From JALOOE01 sp964423545 (lineage in GTDB: Bacteria; Chloroflexota; Anaerolineae; CG2-30-64-16), in the NCBI GenBank assembly GCA_964423545.1, contig CAYRFV010000004.1, positions 1-49,412 of the forward strand: a stretch of 49,412 bases of DNA, written 5' to 3'. The position numbers were made by a program, and so were the translations under genes. Each line of letters opens with the position of its first letter. Within the stretch, counting starts at the first letter, position 1. Shown piece by piece: positions 23,800 to 32,816 of the stretch. The notes beneath the pieces are model-generated. The model saw only the letters and a list, made by a program, of their open reading frames with translations. It ran no database searches and was not told the origin of the DNA.

Positions 23800-24834
23800 A
23801 TGCCAGTTTTCACTGTTGCCCAACTGAGGGCGATCTCGACGCGTCTGCTGGAGGCGGCCGGGGTGGATCCAGACACTGCCGGACAGGTGGTTGCATCCCT
23901 CATTGAAGGCAATCTCACGGGTCACGATTCGCACGGCGTGATCCGCCTCACCCAGTACATTCGCGGCATGGAGCGCGGCCACATCGATGCACGCGCCCGG
24001 CTCGAGGTGCTGCGTGAGACCTCCACCACCGCGCTGATCGATGCGCATTGGGCTTTCGGACAGATCGCGGCGCGGCGGGCCATGGAGGTCGCCATCGAGA
24101 AGGCGCGCCAGTATTCGCTGGGCGCAGTAGGCCTGCGCAACTCCGGGCACATTGGCCGGCTGGGCGAGTATGCGCTGATGGCGGTCGAGCATGGGATGAT
24201 CGGGTTCGTCACCTGTAACTCATCGCAGCTCACCGCGCCTTACGGCGGGGTGGACCGTGTGTTCGGCACGAACCCGTTCGCCTTTGCCTTTCCGCGCAGC
24301 GGGACGCCTTTCCTGATGGACTTCGCTACTTCGGTGACCGCTGAGGGCAAGCTGCGCGTGGCGATGTCGAAGGGCGCCGCGATCCCGGAGGGTCAAATCC
24401 TGGATCGCGATCGCAACCCATCGACGAATCCCGCCGATTTCTACGACGGCGGCGTTATTCTGCCGCTGGGTGGACATAAAGGCTACGGCTTCCTGATGGT
24501 CGCCGATCTGCTGGGGGGCGCGCTGACGGGCCATGGCTGCACCTCACTGCCGGAGCACTCGACCGGGAACGGCGTCTTTCTGATGGCGATCGATATCGCC
24601 GCATTCTGCCCGGTGGAGGAGCTCACGGACACCGTCGACCGGCTCTCGGCCTATATCAAGGCCAGCCGCAAGGCGCCCGGCTTCGACGAGATCCTGATCC
24701 CCGGCGAGCCGGAGCACCGCGCAAGGGTGCAGCGCGAACGCGACGGCATCTACCTGCCTGACGCCACGTGGCAGGACATGGTCGAGGTGGCGGGGCAGTA
24801 CGGGGTATCGCAGGAAGGGTTGCTGGGCGGCTGA
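23800..24834 (+). CDS. Ldh family (malate/L-lactate/diketogulonate) oxidoreductase
   Basis: This 344-residue NAD(P)-dependent dehydrogenase belongs to the Ldh2/YiaK/ComC superfamily, which is distinct from Rossmann-fold lactate dehydrogenase. Family motifs are GHDSHGVIRLTQYI (~residues 42-55), GAVGLRNSGHIGRLGEYA (~108-125) with the active-site His, NPFAFAFPR, LMDFATSVTAEGK and LPLGGHKGYGF. A TAGGAGGA site ends 6 nt before the ATG at 23800. As last gene of the isomerase-kinase-aldolase operon it may reduce the aldehyde- or keto-acid-derived product, or act before the isomerase on a 2-keto compound. Substrate unknown. Confidence 0.9.
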   Translation: MPVFTVAQLRAISTRLLEAAGVDPDTAGQVVASLIEGNLTGHDSHGVIRLTQYIRGMERGHIDARARLEVLRETSTTALIDAHWAFGQIAARRAMEVAIEKARQYSLGAVGLRNSGHIGRLGEYALMAVEHGMIGFVTCNSSQLTAPYGGVDRVFGTNPFAFAFPRSGTPFLMDFATSVTAEGKLRVAMSKGAAIPEGQILDRDRNPSTNPADFYDGGVILPLGGHKGYGFLMVADLLGGALTGHGCTSLPEHSTGNGVFLMAIDIAAFCPVEELTDTVDRLSAYIKASRKAPGFDEILIPGEPEHRARVQRERDGIYLPDATWQDMVEVAGQYGVSQEGLLGG

Positions 24835-24865
24835 CGATGGGCTGACCGGCAGGGGCGACGCCTCT

Positions 24866-26008
24866 TCAGGCGCCGCGGCGCTCGCTCTGGTTCCAGGGCC
24901 ATGCGTGCCATCGGACCGGGCGCGGGCGCGAGGGATCCCATGTTTTGACGTGCGAATAGGCCGCACGGAGATTATCCGGCGGCACTTCCACTCCTGTGAC
25001 GTTGCTCGTCATCAGAAACAGCCCTCTGCCCCCGTCAGTGAAGTCGAGGAAGTAGTCCACTTCGGCGCGTACGTCGTCGGGCGCGCCGAACGGCAGCGTG
25101 CGCGAGACGCTCAGGCCGGCGAAGAAAAGCATCTCCTCGCCCAGCCGGCTGCGGCGCCGCTTTAAGTCGTAGGGATTGACCCCGAGCTCATACTGGAAGC
25201 CCTGGAAACCGCTGAACCCGATGGCGACGAAGTCATCCACCACGGGCCGCACATCACCGTCGCAGTGGTGGATCAGCCGGATGCCGGCATCCACCAACGG
25301 CTCGATGATCAACTGGACCGTGGGGAAGTAGTGCTGGCGCAGAAACGCCGGCGACACCATCGGCCCCTTGTTGTTGCAGACATCCTCGCCGCAGAACATG
25401 ATCGGGACGAGAGCATACTCGCGATAGAGCTTCAGGAGGACTTTCGCCCGCTCGCGCGAGTGGAGGCTCCTGGCCCAGTAGATCTTGCCCACCGCCTGAG
25501 GGTAAAGCGCGCATGCCATCAAGAAGGCCGTGTAGCCGAACTCCGTGTACAGAGGGAAATGCCCACCGATCTCCCAGAAGTTGGGGATCGGTTCGATCCC
25601 TTCCCAGTCGGCAAAGGCGCGCTCGAAGTAGGCCCGATAGTGCGCCTCCGCGGCGGTTGCGTCGAAGCTGGCCAGGATCTCTCGCTCGTTGTCGGGCAGC
25701 GTATTGGCGCGTGCCAGCAGCGCCTCCGGCGGAATGTTCGCGAAGTTGGCCTCCACCACCGAGCCGGTGCGTATCTGGTCCAGGCTGCGGGGCACAGCCG
25801 GGCTGATCATTCCGTCGGCGTCGAGGGCGACGGCGGCCCGCACCACGCCAGCCAGCGGATCAGCCAGGTATGCCTCAGGACTGATGCCTGCCAGCGCGGC
25901 GAGGACGCGGACCCCGCCGATCCAGCCGGCCAGCGCCGGCACGCGATCGATCTCCTGCCCGCGGGCCTGCCGTGTCAGGCGTTCCTTCTTGGTGAGGGTG
26001 ATTGCCAT
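24866..26008 (-). CDS. Uroporphyrinogen decarboxylase-superfamily protein (methyltransferase-like)
   Basis: This 380-residue TIM-barrel protein belongs to the URO-D superfamily. It is unlikely to be HemE: the N-terminus is TKKERLTRQARGQEIDRVPAL and it has LIHHCDGDVRPVVDDF near residue 255. That His-x-Cys arrangement is the zinc-binding motif of MtaA/CmuA-type corrinoid methyltransferases. FCGEDVCNNKGPMVSP precedes it. It is the last gene of the operon with a galactosidase, an oligopeptide-type importer and a second URO-D-like gene. In such settings these proteins may remove methyl groups from substrates or have a sugar-related role; no corrinoid protein is encoded here. Confidence 0.8.
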   Translation of the reverse strand: MAITLTKKERLTRQARGQEIDRVPALAGWIGGVRVLAALAGISPEAYLADPLAGVVRAAVALDADGMISPAVPRSLDQIRTGSVVEANFANIPPEALLARANTLPDNEREILASFDATAAEAHYRAYFERAFADWEGIEPIPNFWEIGGHFPLYTEFGYTAFLMACALYPQAVGKIYWARSLHSRERAKVLLKLYREYALVPIMFCGEDVCNNKGPMVSPAFLRQHYFPTVQLIIEPLVDAGIRLIHHCDGDVRPVVDDFVAIGFSGFQGFQYELGVNPYDLKRRRSRLGEEMLFFAGLSVSRTLPFGAPDDVRAEVDYFLDFTDGGRGLFLMTSNVTGVEVPPDNLRAAYSHVKTWDPSRPRPVRWHAWPWNQSERRGA

Positions 26009-26077
26009 GTGCGGTAGATCCTTACACCGGCGACTGGTGGTGACAGGTCATCCCTTGACTCGGGGGCGCGTGGGACG

Positions 26078-27142
26078 CTACTCCCACGCACTGCCCTTGA
26101 TCAGCCGATAGAGGACGTGCGCTTCCTCGAGCGAGCGCGCCTGGAATGCCACGAGCAGACCGTGCGGGTCGAGCTCGTCCAGCACCAACCGCATCTCGCG
26201 TGGATCGAGCGGATGCTCCCAGCTCGACACCTGCAGCGGCAGCCCGCGCGCCTGCACCCGCTTCGCCGCTTCGATCACTCCCTGGATATCCCGGTTGCCA
26301 GCGTCGTTCGCCAGCTCAATGCCGCGCACATACGGATTCTCCAGGATGGCGGGGACGCATTGTGCGCCCGCGGAGTGAACGTGAAGGAAAGCCGAATCGA
26401 CCGCACGACAGAAGATGATGTCGGGCTCCAGAAAGAACTCGGCATAGTGCTTGCGGCTGACAAGGGCGCAGAAATCCTCAGAGAAGAGAAATCCGCTGCC
26501 CGGCAGCCAATAGTTGAACGCGCACGGCGTGCCGTCCGTCAATCCAGCCTTTCGGAATAGGGCAAGCTCATAATTCATCATCTCGACCAGGAAGCAGGCC
26601 GCCTCAACCGCTTTGCCCTTGACGTAGTCGGGGTGATCGAACAGATCTATACACAGCTGTTGTGGGCCGAGCAGCCCTGCCAGCAGATCGAGCGGACCCA
26701 GGTAAGCATAATTCGCCGGCAGGTAGGTGTCCCACGACCAGCCGGCAAGAAGCGCCTCCACCCGTTCGATGTAGGCCCGGAACAGCGGCTGGCTGGGATC
26801 GAATGGGGTGATCCGCACTTCCATGATCGAGCTGACGGTCGGAATCGCCCAAGAAGTGTGTTCGTCATATGCGAACCCTGCGCCGAGCATCGCCGGGATC
26901 AACGCAGTGGCGAAGTTGACATAGCCGGTGACCAGCACTTCCTTGGGTATGCGATATTGGGTCTCGGCCCCGGCGCGCTTGCGTTCCGCGATCTCGGTCA
27001 CGGGCACATCGACGTCGAGGCCGCGCCAGCGTGTGGGGCGCGCGGCGGGCATCGGGGTGTAGATCAGCGCCAGGGGGATGTCGTTGGCGCGCTGCCACCA
27101 ACGTTGTTGCAGACGGATGCGATCCTCGTTGGTCAGCTTCAC
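26078..27142 (-). CDS. Divergent uroporphyrinogen decarboxylase-superfamily protein
   Basis: This 354-residue protein is distantly similar to its neighbour at 24866-26008 and to URO-D-like methyltransferases. It shows ITPFDPSQPLFRAYIERVEALL, LGPLDLLAGLLGPQQLCIDL and a late FLHVHSAGAQCVPAIL, which occupies the place of the metal motif. The end, LVAFQARSLEEAHVLYRLI, is helical. The chosen start is GTG 27142 (KLTNEDRIRLQQRWW) with GGAG six bases ahead; a GTG at 27154 is also possible. It lies 22 nt downstream of the galactosidase gene. Function is unknown. Confidence 0.72.
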   Translation of the reverse strand: MKLTNEDRIRLQQRWWQRANDIPLALIYTPMPAARPTRWRGLDVDVPVTEIAERKRAGAETQYRIPKEVLVTGYVNFATALIPAMLGAGFAYDEHTSWAIPTVSSIMEVRITPFDPSQPLFRAYIERVEALLAGWSWDTYLPANYAYLGPLDLLAGLLGPQQLCIDLFDHPDYVKGKAVEAACFLVEMMNYELALFRKAGLTDGTPCAFNYWLPGSGFLFSEDFCALVSRKHYAEFFLEPDIIFCRAVDSAFLHVHSAGAQCVPAILENPYVRGIELANDAGNRDIQGVIEAAKRVQARGLPLQVSSWEHPLDPREMRLVLDELDPHGLLVAFQARSLEEAHVLYRLIKGSAWE

Positions 27143-27164
27143 GGGATGCTCCACGATGCATCGC

Positions 27165-28799
27165 TCAGGCGACTGCGGCGCCCGCATCGTCGTACCAGTC
27201 GTAGCGCACCGTTTGGTCTCCCAACCGCCACATCTGCGGACAAGTTGTGTCGAGCCAGTCGAGCGGTTCGGCGATGGGCTGCGGGCGGGCCGCGGCGGAC
27301 AGCGCCGCATGCAGCGCGGCCCGCTGTTCGCTGGTGACGCGGCCCGGGTCGAACGAGATGAACAGCGGCGTGCCGCTGCGCGCGATCAGGTCGAGGAACT
27401 GACGGTTGAATGCCCACGGCACCGCGCCGGCGTCGCCCACGCAGTCGGCATCCGCTGCAAAGAACGCGCCGTGCTGCGCGACCCGGAAAGCCAGCGTATT
27501 GACTCCCATCTTGCGCGTGCGCTCCCAGTCGCGGCCGCTCGTGTCGTCGCCGACGCGCTGGAGATCAAACAGGCCTGCGCCCAAATGGCCGAACGCATTG
27601 CACCCGATCACGATCGCGTCTCCTGCGCCCTCTCGGATGGCGTGATAGAGCGCCGTGGCGATTTCGGCGGTAGTGCGCGTGCGGTCGGCAAAGTGCCAGC
27701 TGGGGTTGGTCAGCTCGGCGCCCATCTTGAAGCCCCACCGTCCCAATAGATCGCATGCCGACCAGTCGTGCTTGATCAGCTCGTAGCCCCAGGAGGTCAG
27801 GGCGCGGAAGTTGCCGGCCACATCGGCCAGCACCTCGGGCAGGCTGGGATCCAGTACGGCGCGTTTGGCGCTCCTGTCGTCGGCGCGCTCGATAGGCAGG
27901 AGGGACGTGACAGACGCACCCGGCGCAGCAGCCAGCGGCCGGATCCAGATGCCGGGACGGCTGCCGGTCGCGCGAATGGCTGCGGCCAAGCCCGGCATGT
28001 CCGGGAAGCGTGGGTTCGCGCCCACATATGGTCCGCCGCAGATGGCGTCCTGTCCCAAGTCGCCGGCAAGGGGCTGCCAGCCTGCGTCAATCACCATGTA
28101 CGGGCGATTCTCCCCCGGCGGGGCAAGCTCCGCCAGGAACTGCGCATCAGCCAGAATCCCCGCGTGGGAGTACTTGCCGTACACGTGATACCAGTCGTTG
28201 GCCCCGTAGACCGGCAACGCTAACTCCCGCGGCGCGTCGCACATCATTCGGCACAGGGCGCGTGCTGCCGCGAAGGGGGTCTCGCCCTCGCGGCCGCGAC
28301 GGGCGATCACATCGGCGGCGTGCAATGTGCGGCCCCCCAGTTCGACCCCTGCGCCGCCGTTGCGTACATCCAGCCAAAGGCTGATCCCGGCGCCATCCAC
28401 CATCCAGAAGCAGAGAGCGCCCGCCTGGACCCGCACGCCGCAGCCGTGCGTGAGCGGGCCATGACCTGCCACGCTCCCGTCGTCGTGCGCCAGGAAGTAC
28501 CACGGCATCACGCGTTCGGCGACCAGACCGCGCCACTCCAGGTCGCCGTAACCCCGCTCCCATGCGTCACCGAGAAAGCGCAGTCCACCGGGGACTGCAG
28601 AGCGCCAGCGCAGGCGAATTCGCTCCAGGGGCGTCCGCTCTGCGTACACCTCCACGACGAGTCGGTCGCCCAGCACGGAGGTGCTGACGGCGATGTCGCC
28701 GGTCGTCCATCGGCCGCCCTCCAGCCGCAGCGCGCGCGGCCCGTCGGAGGTGCGCACCGCGACCGAGTCGGGAGGGCGAACGATATCGAAGCTGGTCAT
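27165..28799 (-). CDS. GH36-like alpha-galactosidase (melibiase)
   Basis: This 544-residue predicted cytoplasmic glycosidase has an N-terminal beta-sandwich (to ~residue 190) and then a TIM barrel beginning VYGANDWYHVYGKYS. YMVIDAGWQPLAGD and the Lys-x-Asp motif YELIKHDWSACDLLGRWGF (~residue 340) mark the nucleophile Asp of GH36/clan GH-D. The acid/base is probably an Asp in RVGDDTSGRDW (~420). No signal peptide, so it acts after import. It starts 12 nt after the last ABC gene and is followed by two URO-D-like genes. The true glycoside may be an unusual galactoside. Confidence 0.85.
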   Translation of the reverse strand: MTSFDIVRPPDSVAVRTSDGPRALRLEGGRWTTGDIAVSTSVLGDRLVVEVYAERTPLERIRLRWRSAVPGGLRFLGDAWERGYGDLEWRGLVAERVMPWYFLAHDDGSVAGHGPLTHGCGVRVQAGALCFWMVDGAGISLWLDVRNGGAGVELGGRTLHAADVIARRGREGETPFAAARALCRMMCDAPRELALPVYGANDWYHVYGKYSHAGILADAQFLAELAPPGENRPYMVIDAGWQPLAGDLGQDAICGGPYVGANPRFPDMPGLAAAIRATGSRPGIWIRPLAAAPGASVTSLLPIERADDRSAKRAVLDPSLPEVLADVAGNFRALTSWGYELIKHDWSACDLLGRWGFKMGAELTNPSWHFADRTRTTAEIATALYHAIREGAGDAIVIGCNAFGHLGAGLFDLQRVGDDTSGRDWERTRKMGVNTLAFRVAQHGAFFAADADCVGDAGAVPWAFNRQFLDLIARSGTPLFISFDPGRVTSEQRAALHAALSAAARPQPIAEPLDWLDTTCPQMWRLGDQTVRYDWYDDAGAAVA

Positions 28800-28811
28800 C
28801 TCCTGGTCATC

Positions 28812-29789
28812 TCAATACAAGTAACACGCGACTTCGTGATTCACGCCGACTTTGACCTGTGGTGGCGGCGCCTCGGCGCATTTCGCCATCGCCTGTGGGC
28901 AGCGGTCCCGGTAGATGCACCCAAGATGCAGGTCGGCCGAGCGGCGCAGCTCGCCGGCCTTGATATCGCTTTCCGTCCAACGGTCCTTCGGGTTGGGAGG
29001 CGGCACCGAGGCGATCAGAAGTTGGGAGTAGGGGTGCTTGGGCTGCCGCACCACGGCGTCCATGTCGCCCATCTCCACGATGCGTCCCTGGCACAGAATC
29101 AGGATGCGCCCGCCCAGGTAGTAGCCCACCGCAAGGTCATGGGTGATGAAGATGCATGACATGCCGTATTCCTGCTCGAAGCGCAGCAGGATATTGAGGA
29201 ACGCGGCGCGCAGCGAGACATCGATCATCGAGACCGGCTCATCGGCCAGGATCAACTGAGGTCGCATCAGGTAGATGCGCGCCAGCATGATGCGTTGGCG
29301 CTCGCCGCCGCTGAGCTGATGAGGATAACGGCCGATGATGTCGGGCGGCCGCAGCTCGACGGCGCGCAGCGCCTCGTCGATGATGCGTTGCTCCTCGACT
29401 TTGGTCGAGGCCAGTCGGAACTTCCGGATGGGAACCTGAAGCACCCGATCGATCTTGTAGAACGGGTTGTAGGTGCCGTAGGGGTCCTGGAAAACCACTT
29501 GGACCTCCTTACGGTAGTGCGTCCATTCTGGACTGGTCATCTTGAAGATGTTCTTGCCCTTGTAGCGGATCTCACCGCTGGTGGGCGTCACCAGGCCCAG
29601 GATGTTGCGGGTGATGGTGGTTTTTCCGCTGCCGCTCTCGCCGACCATCGTCAGCAGCGTGGGCCGATCGCCCGGCAGCGTGAAGGACACGCCGTCAACC
29701 GCCCGGATTTCGCTGCGTTCGGCGATGCCGCGACCGGTCACGAAGACCTTCGAGAGGTTAGTGATTTCCAGCAGTGGGGCTGTGGTCAT
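28812..29789 (-). CDS. Oligopeptide/dipeptide-type ABC importer ATP-binding protein (OppF/DppF)
   Basis: This 325-residue cytoplasmic ATPase powers the importer. Walker A is GESGSGKTT (~residue 51), the Q-loop follows in VFQDPYGTYNPF, the signature is LSGGERQRIMLARI and Walker B is LILADEP, then the H-loop ITHD. The family C-terminal extension has HPYSQLLIASVP and three closely spaced Cys (CIYRDRCPQAMAKC). The ATG at 29789 directly abuts the TAA of the partner ATPase gene. In Chloroflexota such importers often carry oligosaccharides, which fits the downstream galactosidase. Confidence 0.95.
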   Translation of the reverse strand: MTTAPLLEITNLSKVFVTGRGIAERSEIRAVDGVSFTLPGDRPTLLTMVGESGSGKTTITRNILGLVTPTSGEIRYKGKNIFKMTSPEWTHYRKEVQVVFQDPYGTYNPFYKIDRVLQVPIRKFRLASTKVEEQRIIDEALRAVELRPPDIIGRYPHQLSGGERQRIMLARIYLMRPQLILADEPVSMIDVSLRAAFLNILLRFEQEYGMSCIFITHDLAVGYYLGGRILILCQGRIVEMGDMDAVVRQPKHPYSQLLIASVPPPNPKDRWTESDIKAGELRRSADLHLGCIYRDRCPQAMAKCAEAPPPQVKVGVNHEVACYLY

Positions 29790-30806
29790 TTATCCGCCGT
29801 GCGTCATTCCGAAAAGATGGCAGGCGACGTGGCGACCGGGCCGCACCTCCATCACCTCCGGCTGGACATCCTGACAGACCGCCATCGCCTGCTTGCAGCG
29901 CGGATGGAAACGGCAGCCGGTCGGCCAGGCCAAAGGGCTGGGAGAAGCGCCCGGAATCCCGGCCAGGCGTCTGCGCTCCTGGGCAATCGAGGGGATCGTG
30001 GCGATGAGGCCCTGGCTGTACGGATGGAGTGGATCGTCGAAGATGGCGACGACCGGCCCGACCTCCATGACCCGGCCGGCATACATGATCACCAGCCGGT
30101 CGGCGATCTGCGCGTGGACGGGCATATCGTGGCTCACGACCATGATGGTGCAGCCGATCTCGCGCTTGACGCGCATCAGGGTCTGAAGCACGAGCTTCTG
30201 GATCGTTACATCGAGAGCCGTGGTTGGCTCGTCAGCGATGACCAGCTTGGGTTTGAGGGCAATGGCTGCGGCGATGATTGCACGTTGCTTCATGCCGCCG
30301 CTCAACTCGTGCGGATAGAGCCCGGCCACGGCGGACGAGAGGCCTACGATGCCGAGCAGCTCGACCACCCTGGCCCTGGCGTCCTGCTTGGGCATCGACA
30401 CGTGGGTGAGCATCGCGTCGATGATCTGCTCCTCGATCTTCATCACCGGATTGAGCGAGTGCATCGAGCCTTGCGGAATGTAAGAGATGCTCTTCCACCG
30501 CAACTGCCGGTACTCTTCGTCCGAAAGACTGAGCAGGTCGCAGTTATTGGTGATCCCTTCGGTGAGCGCCGAGGAGACGGCCTCGCCGCTGGCGATCTTG
30601 CCCGGCGGCACGATCAGGCGGAGGAGACCCTCCACGAGGGTCGATTTGCCACAACCCGATTCGCCCGCGATGCCGAGCACCTCATCGTGCATGACGTCGA
30701 AGCCAACGCCATCCACCACCTTGTAGATGCCGTGGACGCTGTTGTAGTGAACGCGGACATCCCGGATGCGAAGGAGCGGTTCATCGGTCGGCGCTTTGGG
30801 CATCAT
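29790..30806 (-). CDS. Oligopeptide/dipeptide-type ABC importer ATP-binding protein (OppD/DppD)
   Basis: This 338-residue ATPase is the partner of the OppF/DppF-like protein. Walker A is GESGCGKST (~residue 45). YIPQGSMHSLNPVM is the Q-loop region, followed by the signature LSGGMKQRAIIAAAIALKP and Walker B LVIADEPTTALD. The C-terminus has HPYSQGLIATIPSI and CRFHPRCKQAMAVC. Start at ATG 30806 (a second ATG follows at 30803), 6 nt after the permease stop. The two ATPases should form a heterodimer under the two permeases. Confidence 0.95.
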   Translation of the reverse strand: MMPKAPTDEPLLRIRDVRVHYNSVHGIYKVVDGVGFDVMHDEVLGIAGESGCGKSTLVEGLLRLIVPPGKIASGEAVSSALTEGITNNCDLLSLSDEEYRQLRWKSISYIPQGSMHSLNPVMKIEEQIIDAMLTHVSMPKQDARARVVELLGIVGLSSAVAGLYPHELSGGMKQRAIIAAAIALKPKLVIADEPTTALDVTIQKLVLQTLMRVKREIGCTIMVVSHDMPVHAQIADRLVIMYAGRVMEVGPVVAIFDDPLHPYSQGLIATIPSIAQERRRLAGIPGASPSPLAWPTGCRFHPRCKQAMAVCQDVQPEVMEVRPGRHVACHLFGMTHGG

Positions 30807-30812
30807 CGGGCG

Positions 30813-31679
30813 TCATCCTCCGGTCACGCGCTTGAGACGGGGGTTGAAGACTTCCTCCAGCCCGATGTTGATCAGGTTGATGGAAACGAAGATCAGGATC
30901 AGCACGATCACGGGTGCGAAGACCAGCTCCACCTTGCCGAGGGCCAGGGCGCCCCATCGCAGCGCGAAGTTGACCATCAGGCCCAGGGTGATGACATTGC
31001 CGCCGGGCCCAAGCCCGATCAGCTCCAGGCCCGTCTCGGCAAGGATGGCGCCGACAGTGGTCGCCGCAAACGCCACGCCGATGTAAGGCAGCAGGTTCGG
31101 GATCAGCTCCTGGAAGATGATCTCCCGGTCCTTCAGGTTGGAGACCTTAGCCAGCTCCACGTAAGGCTGCGCCCGGAGTGAGAGCACCTGGGAGCGGATC
31201 GTGCGCATGCCGAAAGCCCAACTGAAGAGCGCCAGAAGCAGCGCCATCACCGGAATCGACAGCCCCTTGATGTACGCGGCCATGGTGACCAGGATGGGCC
31301 AGGACGGGATCACCAACACCATGTCGGTGAAAGTGCGCATGGCGCCGTCCGTACGGCCTCCCTTGTAGCCGGCAACGAACCCCATGATTACCGCGATGAA
31401 GGTGGCCGCGATGCCGGCCAGCGCGCCGATGATCAGCGAGTAACGCAGCGCCAGGATCAACAGCGCCAGCCAGTCGCGTCCCCAACGATCGGTGCCCAAG
31501 GGGTGAGTCAGCGACGGATCCTCGTAGGCCTGGTACGTTCCCATCGAAACCGGATTGATGTCGCCGATGAGCAGACGGTTCAGCACGGGCTGCAGCAACG
31601 CGATCAGGATCAGCGTCCCAAGAAGCGCTAGCCCGATAATGAGCAGCTTGCTGCGGAAGACGACCTGTCGGATACTCAA
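30813..31679 (-). CDS. Oligopeptide/dipeptide-type ABC importer permease (OppC/DppC)
   Basis: This 288-residue inner-membrane permease has the N-terminal helix LLIIGLALLGTLILIALL and then the family motif HPLGTDRWGRDWLALLILALRYSLIIG (residues ~60-85). Five further helices follow. The ATPase-docking loop is YVELAKVSNLKDREIIFQELIPN. The C-terminus is GLEEVFNPRLKRVTGG. It pairs with the OppB/DppB-like permease encoded 31 nt upstream. Confidence 0.94.
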   Translation of the reverse strand: MSIRQVVFRSKLLIIGLALLGTLILIALLQPVLNRLLIGDINPVSMGTYQAYEDPSLTHPLGTDRWGRDWLALLILALRYSLIIGALAGIAATFIAVIMGFVAGYKGGRTDGAMRTFTDMVLVIPSWPILVTMAAYIKGLSIPVMALLLALFSWAFGMRTIRSQVLSLRAQPYVELAKVSNLKDREIIFQELIPNLLPYIGVAFAATTVGAILAETGLELIGLGPGGNVITLGLMVNFALRWGALALGKVELVFAPVIVLILIFVSINLINIGLEEVFNPRLKRVTGG

Positions 31680-31710
31680 AGCACTCCCCCTTCTCCTTGC
31701 ATCCCGACCC

Positions 31711-32733
31711 CTATGCTTTTCCTTCGCGTGCCACCCGCGGATCCACGAGCGGCATCACGAGGTCGAGCACCAGAGTCGCGGTCAGAACCAGCGTGATAGA
31801 CATCAGCATAATGCCCTGGACGGTGTTGTAATCGAGCAGTCCGAGGGAATTCAGGAACAACGTGCCCAGCCCCGGATACTGGAACAGGTTCTCAACCAGG
31901 TAGGCGCCGTTGAGCACGAAACCGAGCGAAAGCGCCAGGCCGGTGACCTGGGGCAGCATGGCGTTGCGCAGCACGTAGTGGCGCAGGATGCTGCCGCTCT
32001 TGAGGCCTTTTGCCTTCGCATACACCAGGTAGTCCTCACCCAGGATGCTCACCACAATGGCGCGCGTGGAGATCATCCACGCAAATGCCGACACCAGCAC
32101 CAGCGACATCGCGGGCAGGGTAGCATGCTGGATGACACTTTGAATGAATTCCCAGCTGAGTTCCTTCGGGATGGCCGGATCGAAGGCGCCGCGCCGCGGA
32201 AACCATTGCAGGCCATAGGCGAAGGTGAACAGGAGCGCCAGGCCGAAGAAATAGGCCGGAATCTGGGAGAACACGAGCGCCAGGTCGGTCATGCCGGCCG
32301 ACAGCCGGGAATCGCGTCGCCAGCCGACGATACCGCCGACTACGAACCCGACCGTCCACGACATCAACGTGGCGATGCCGAGAAGAAAAACGGTCCACGG
32401 CAAGGCTTCGAAGATGTATTTCTCGGCCGGCGTTGGAAACGAGACGAAAGACGGGCCGAGGTTGAACTTGAGAAGCACATTTTCCAGGTAGCGCAGATAC
32501 TGCTGCAGCAGGCTGCCGTCCAGGCCCATCATCTTCTTGTACGCCTCGATGACCTGCTCGGCGTCCGGCATTTTGTACGAGTACTGCTGTTCCATCTGGG
32601 CCACATACGCCGAGATGGGATCACCCGGGACCAAATGGAAGAAGATGAAGGCGATCGTGAACGCGCCCCAGATGGTGAACAGGTACAGGCCGACGCGTTT
32701 CATGACGTAGATGAGCACCGGGTGGTTCGACAT
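31711..32733 (-). CDS. Oligopeptide/dipeptide-type ABC importer permease (OppB/DppB)
   Basis: This 340-residue permease starts MSNHPVLIYVMKRVGLYLFT at 32733 (AGGA upstream); the longer frame from 32787 is leader. It has the family's YVMKRVGLYLFTIWGAF first helix and VPGDPISAY loop. Five further helices follow, with the docking loop YLVYAKAKGLKSGSILRHYVLRNAMLP. It lies downstream of the binding-protein gene across a perfect 14-bp stem-loop (32769-32806). Confidence 0.94.
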   Translation of the reverse strand: MSNHPVLIYVMKRVGLYLFTIWGAFTIAFIFFHLVPGDPISAYVAQMEQQYSYKMPDAEQVIEAYKKMMGLDGSLLQQYLRYLENVLLKFNLGPSFVSFPTPAEKYIFEALPWTVFLLGIATLMSWTVGFVVGGIVGWRRDSRLSAGMTDLALVFSQIPAYFFGLALLFTFAYGLQWFPRRGAFDPAIPKELSWEFIQSVIQHATLPAMSLVLVSAFAWMISTRAIVVSILGEDYLVYAKAKGLKSGSILRHYVLRNAMLPQVTGLALSLGFVLNGAYLVENLFQYPGLGTLFLNSLGLLDYNTVQGIMLMSITLVLTATLVLDLVMPLVDPRVAREGKA

Positions 32734-32768
32734 GGCTCTTGTCCTGGGCGATGTTGATCCACGGAGGA

Positions 32769-32806
32769 CGCTTCCCCCTTCCCGCATGCGCAGGAAGGGG
32801 GAAGCG
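32769..32806 (-). promoter_or_regulatory. 14-bp intercistronic stem-loop between binding-protein and permease genes
   Basis: CGCTTCCCCCTTCC (32769-32782) pairs perfectly with GGAAGGGGGAAGCG (32793-32806) around a 10-nt loop. It lies 10 nt after the binding-protein stop and 36 nt before the permease start. It probably stabilises the binding-protein mRNA or partly terminates transcription, giving more binding protein than membrane subunits. Confidence 0.75.
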
Positions 32807-32816
32807 ACGGGGTGCG

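Noticed and set aside
24866..26008. The URO-D-like gene as hemE
   Set aside because: The His-x-Cys metal motif, the divergent N-terminus and the sugar-operon setting argue against a haem-pathway enzyme.
29295..31181. A 628-codon plus-strand open frame opposite the two ABC ATPase genes
   Set aside because: It is the antisense shadow of well-conserved OppD/OppF genes in GC-rich DNA; its product is His/Arg/Gly-rich with no domain.
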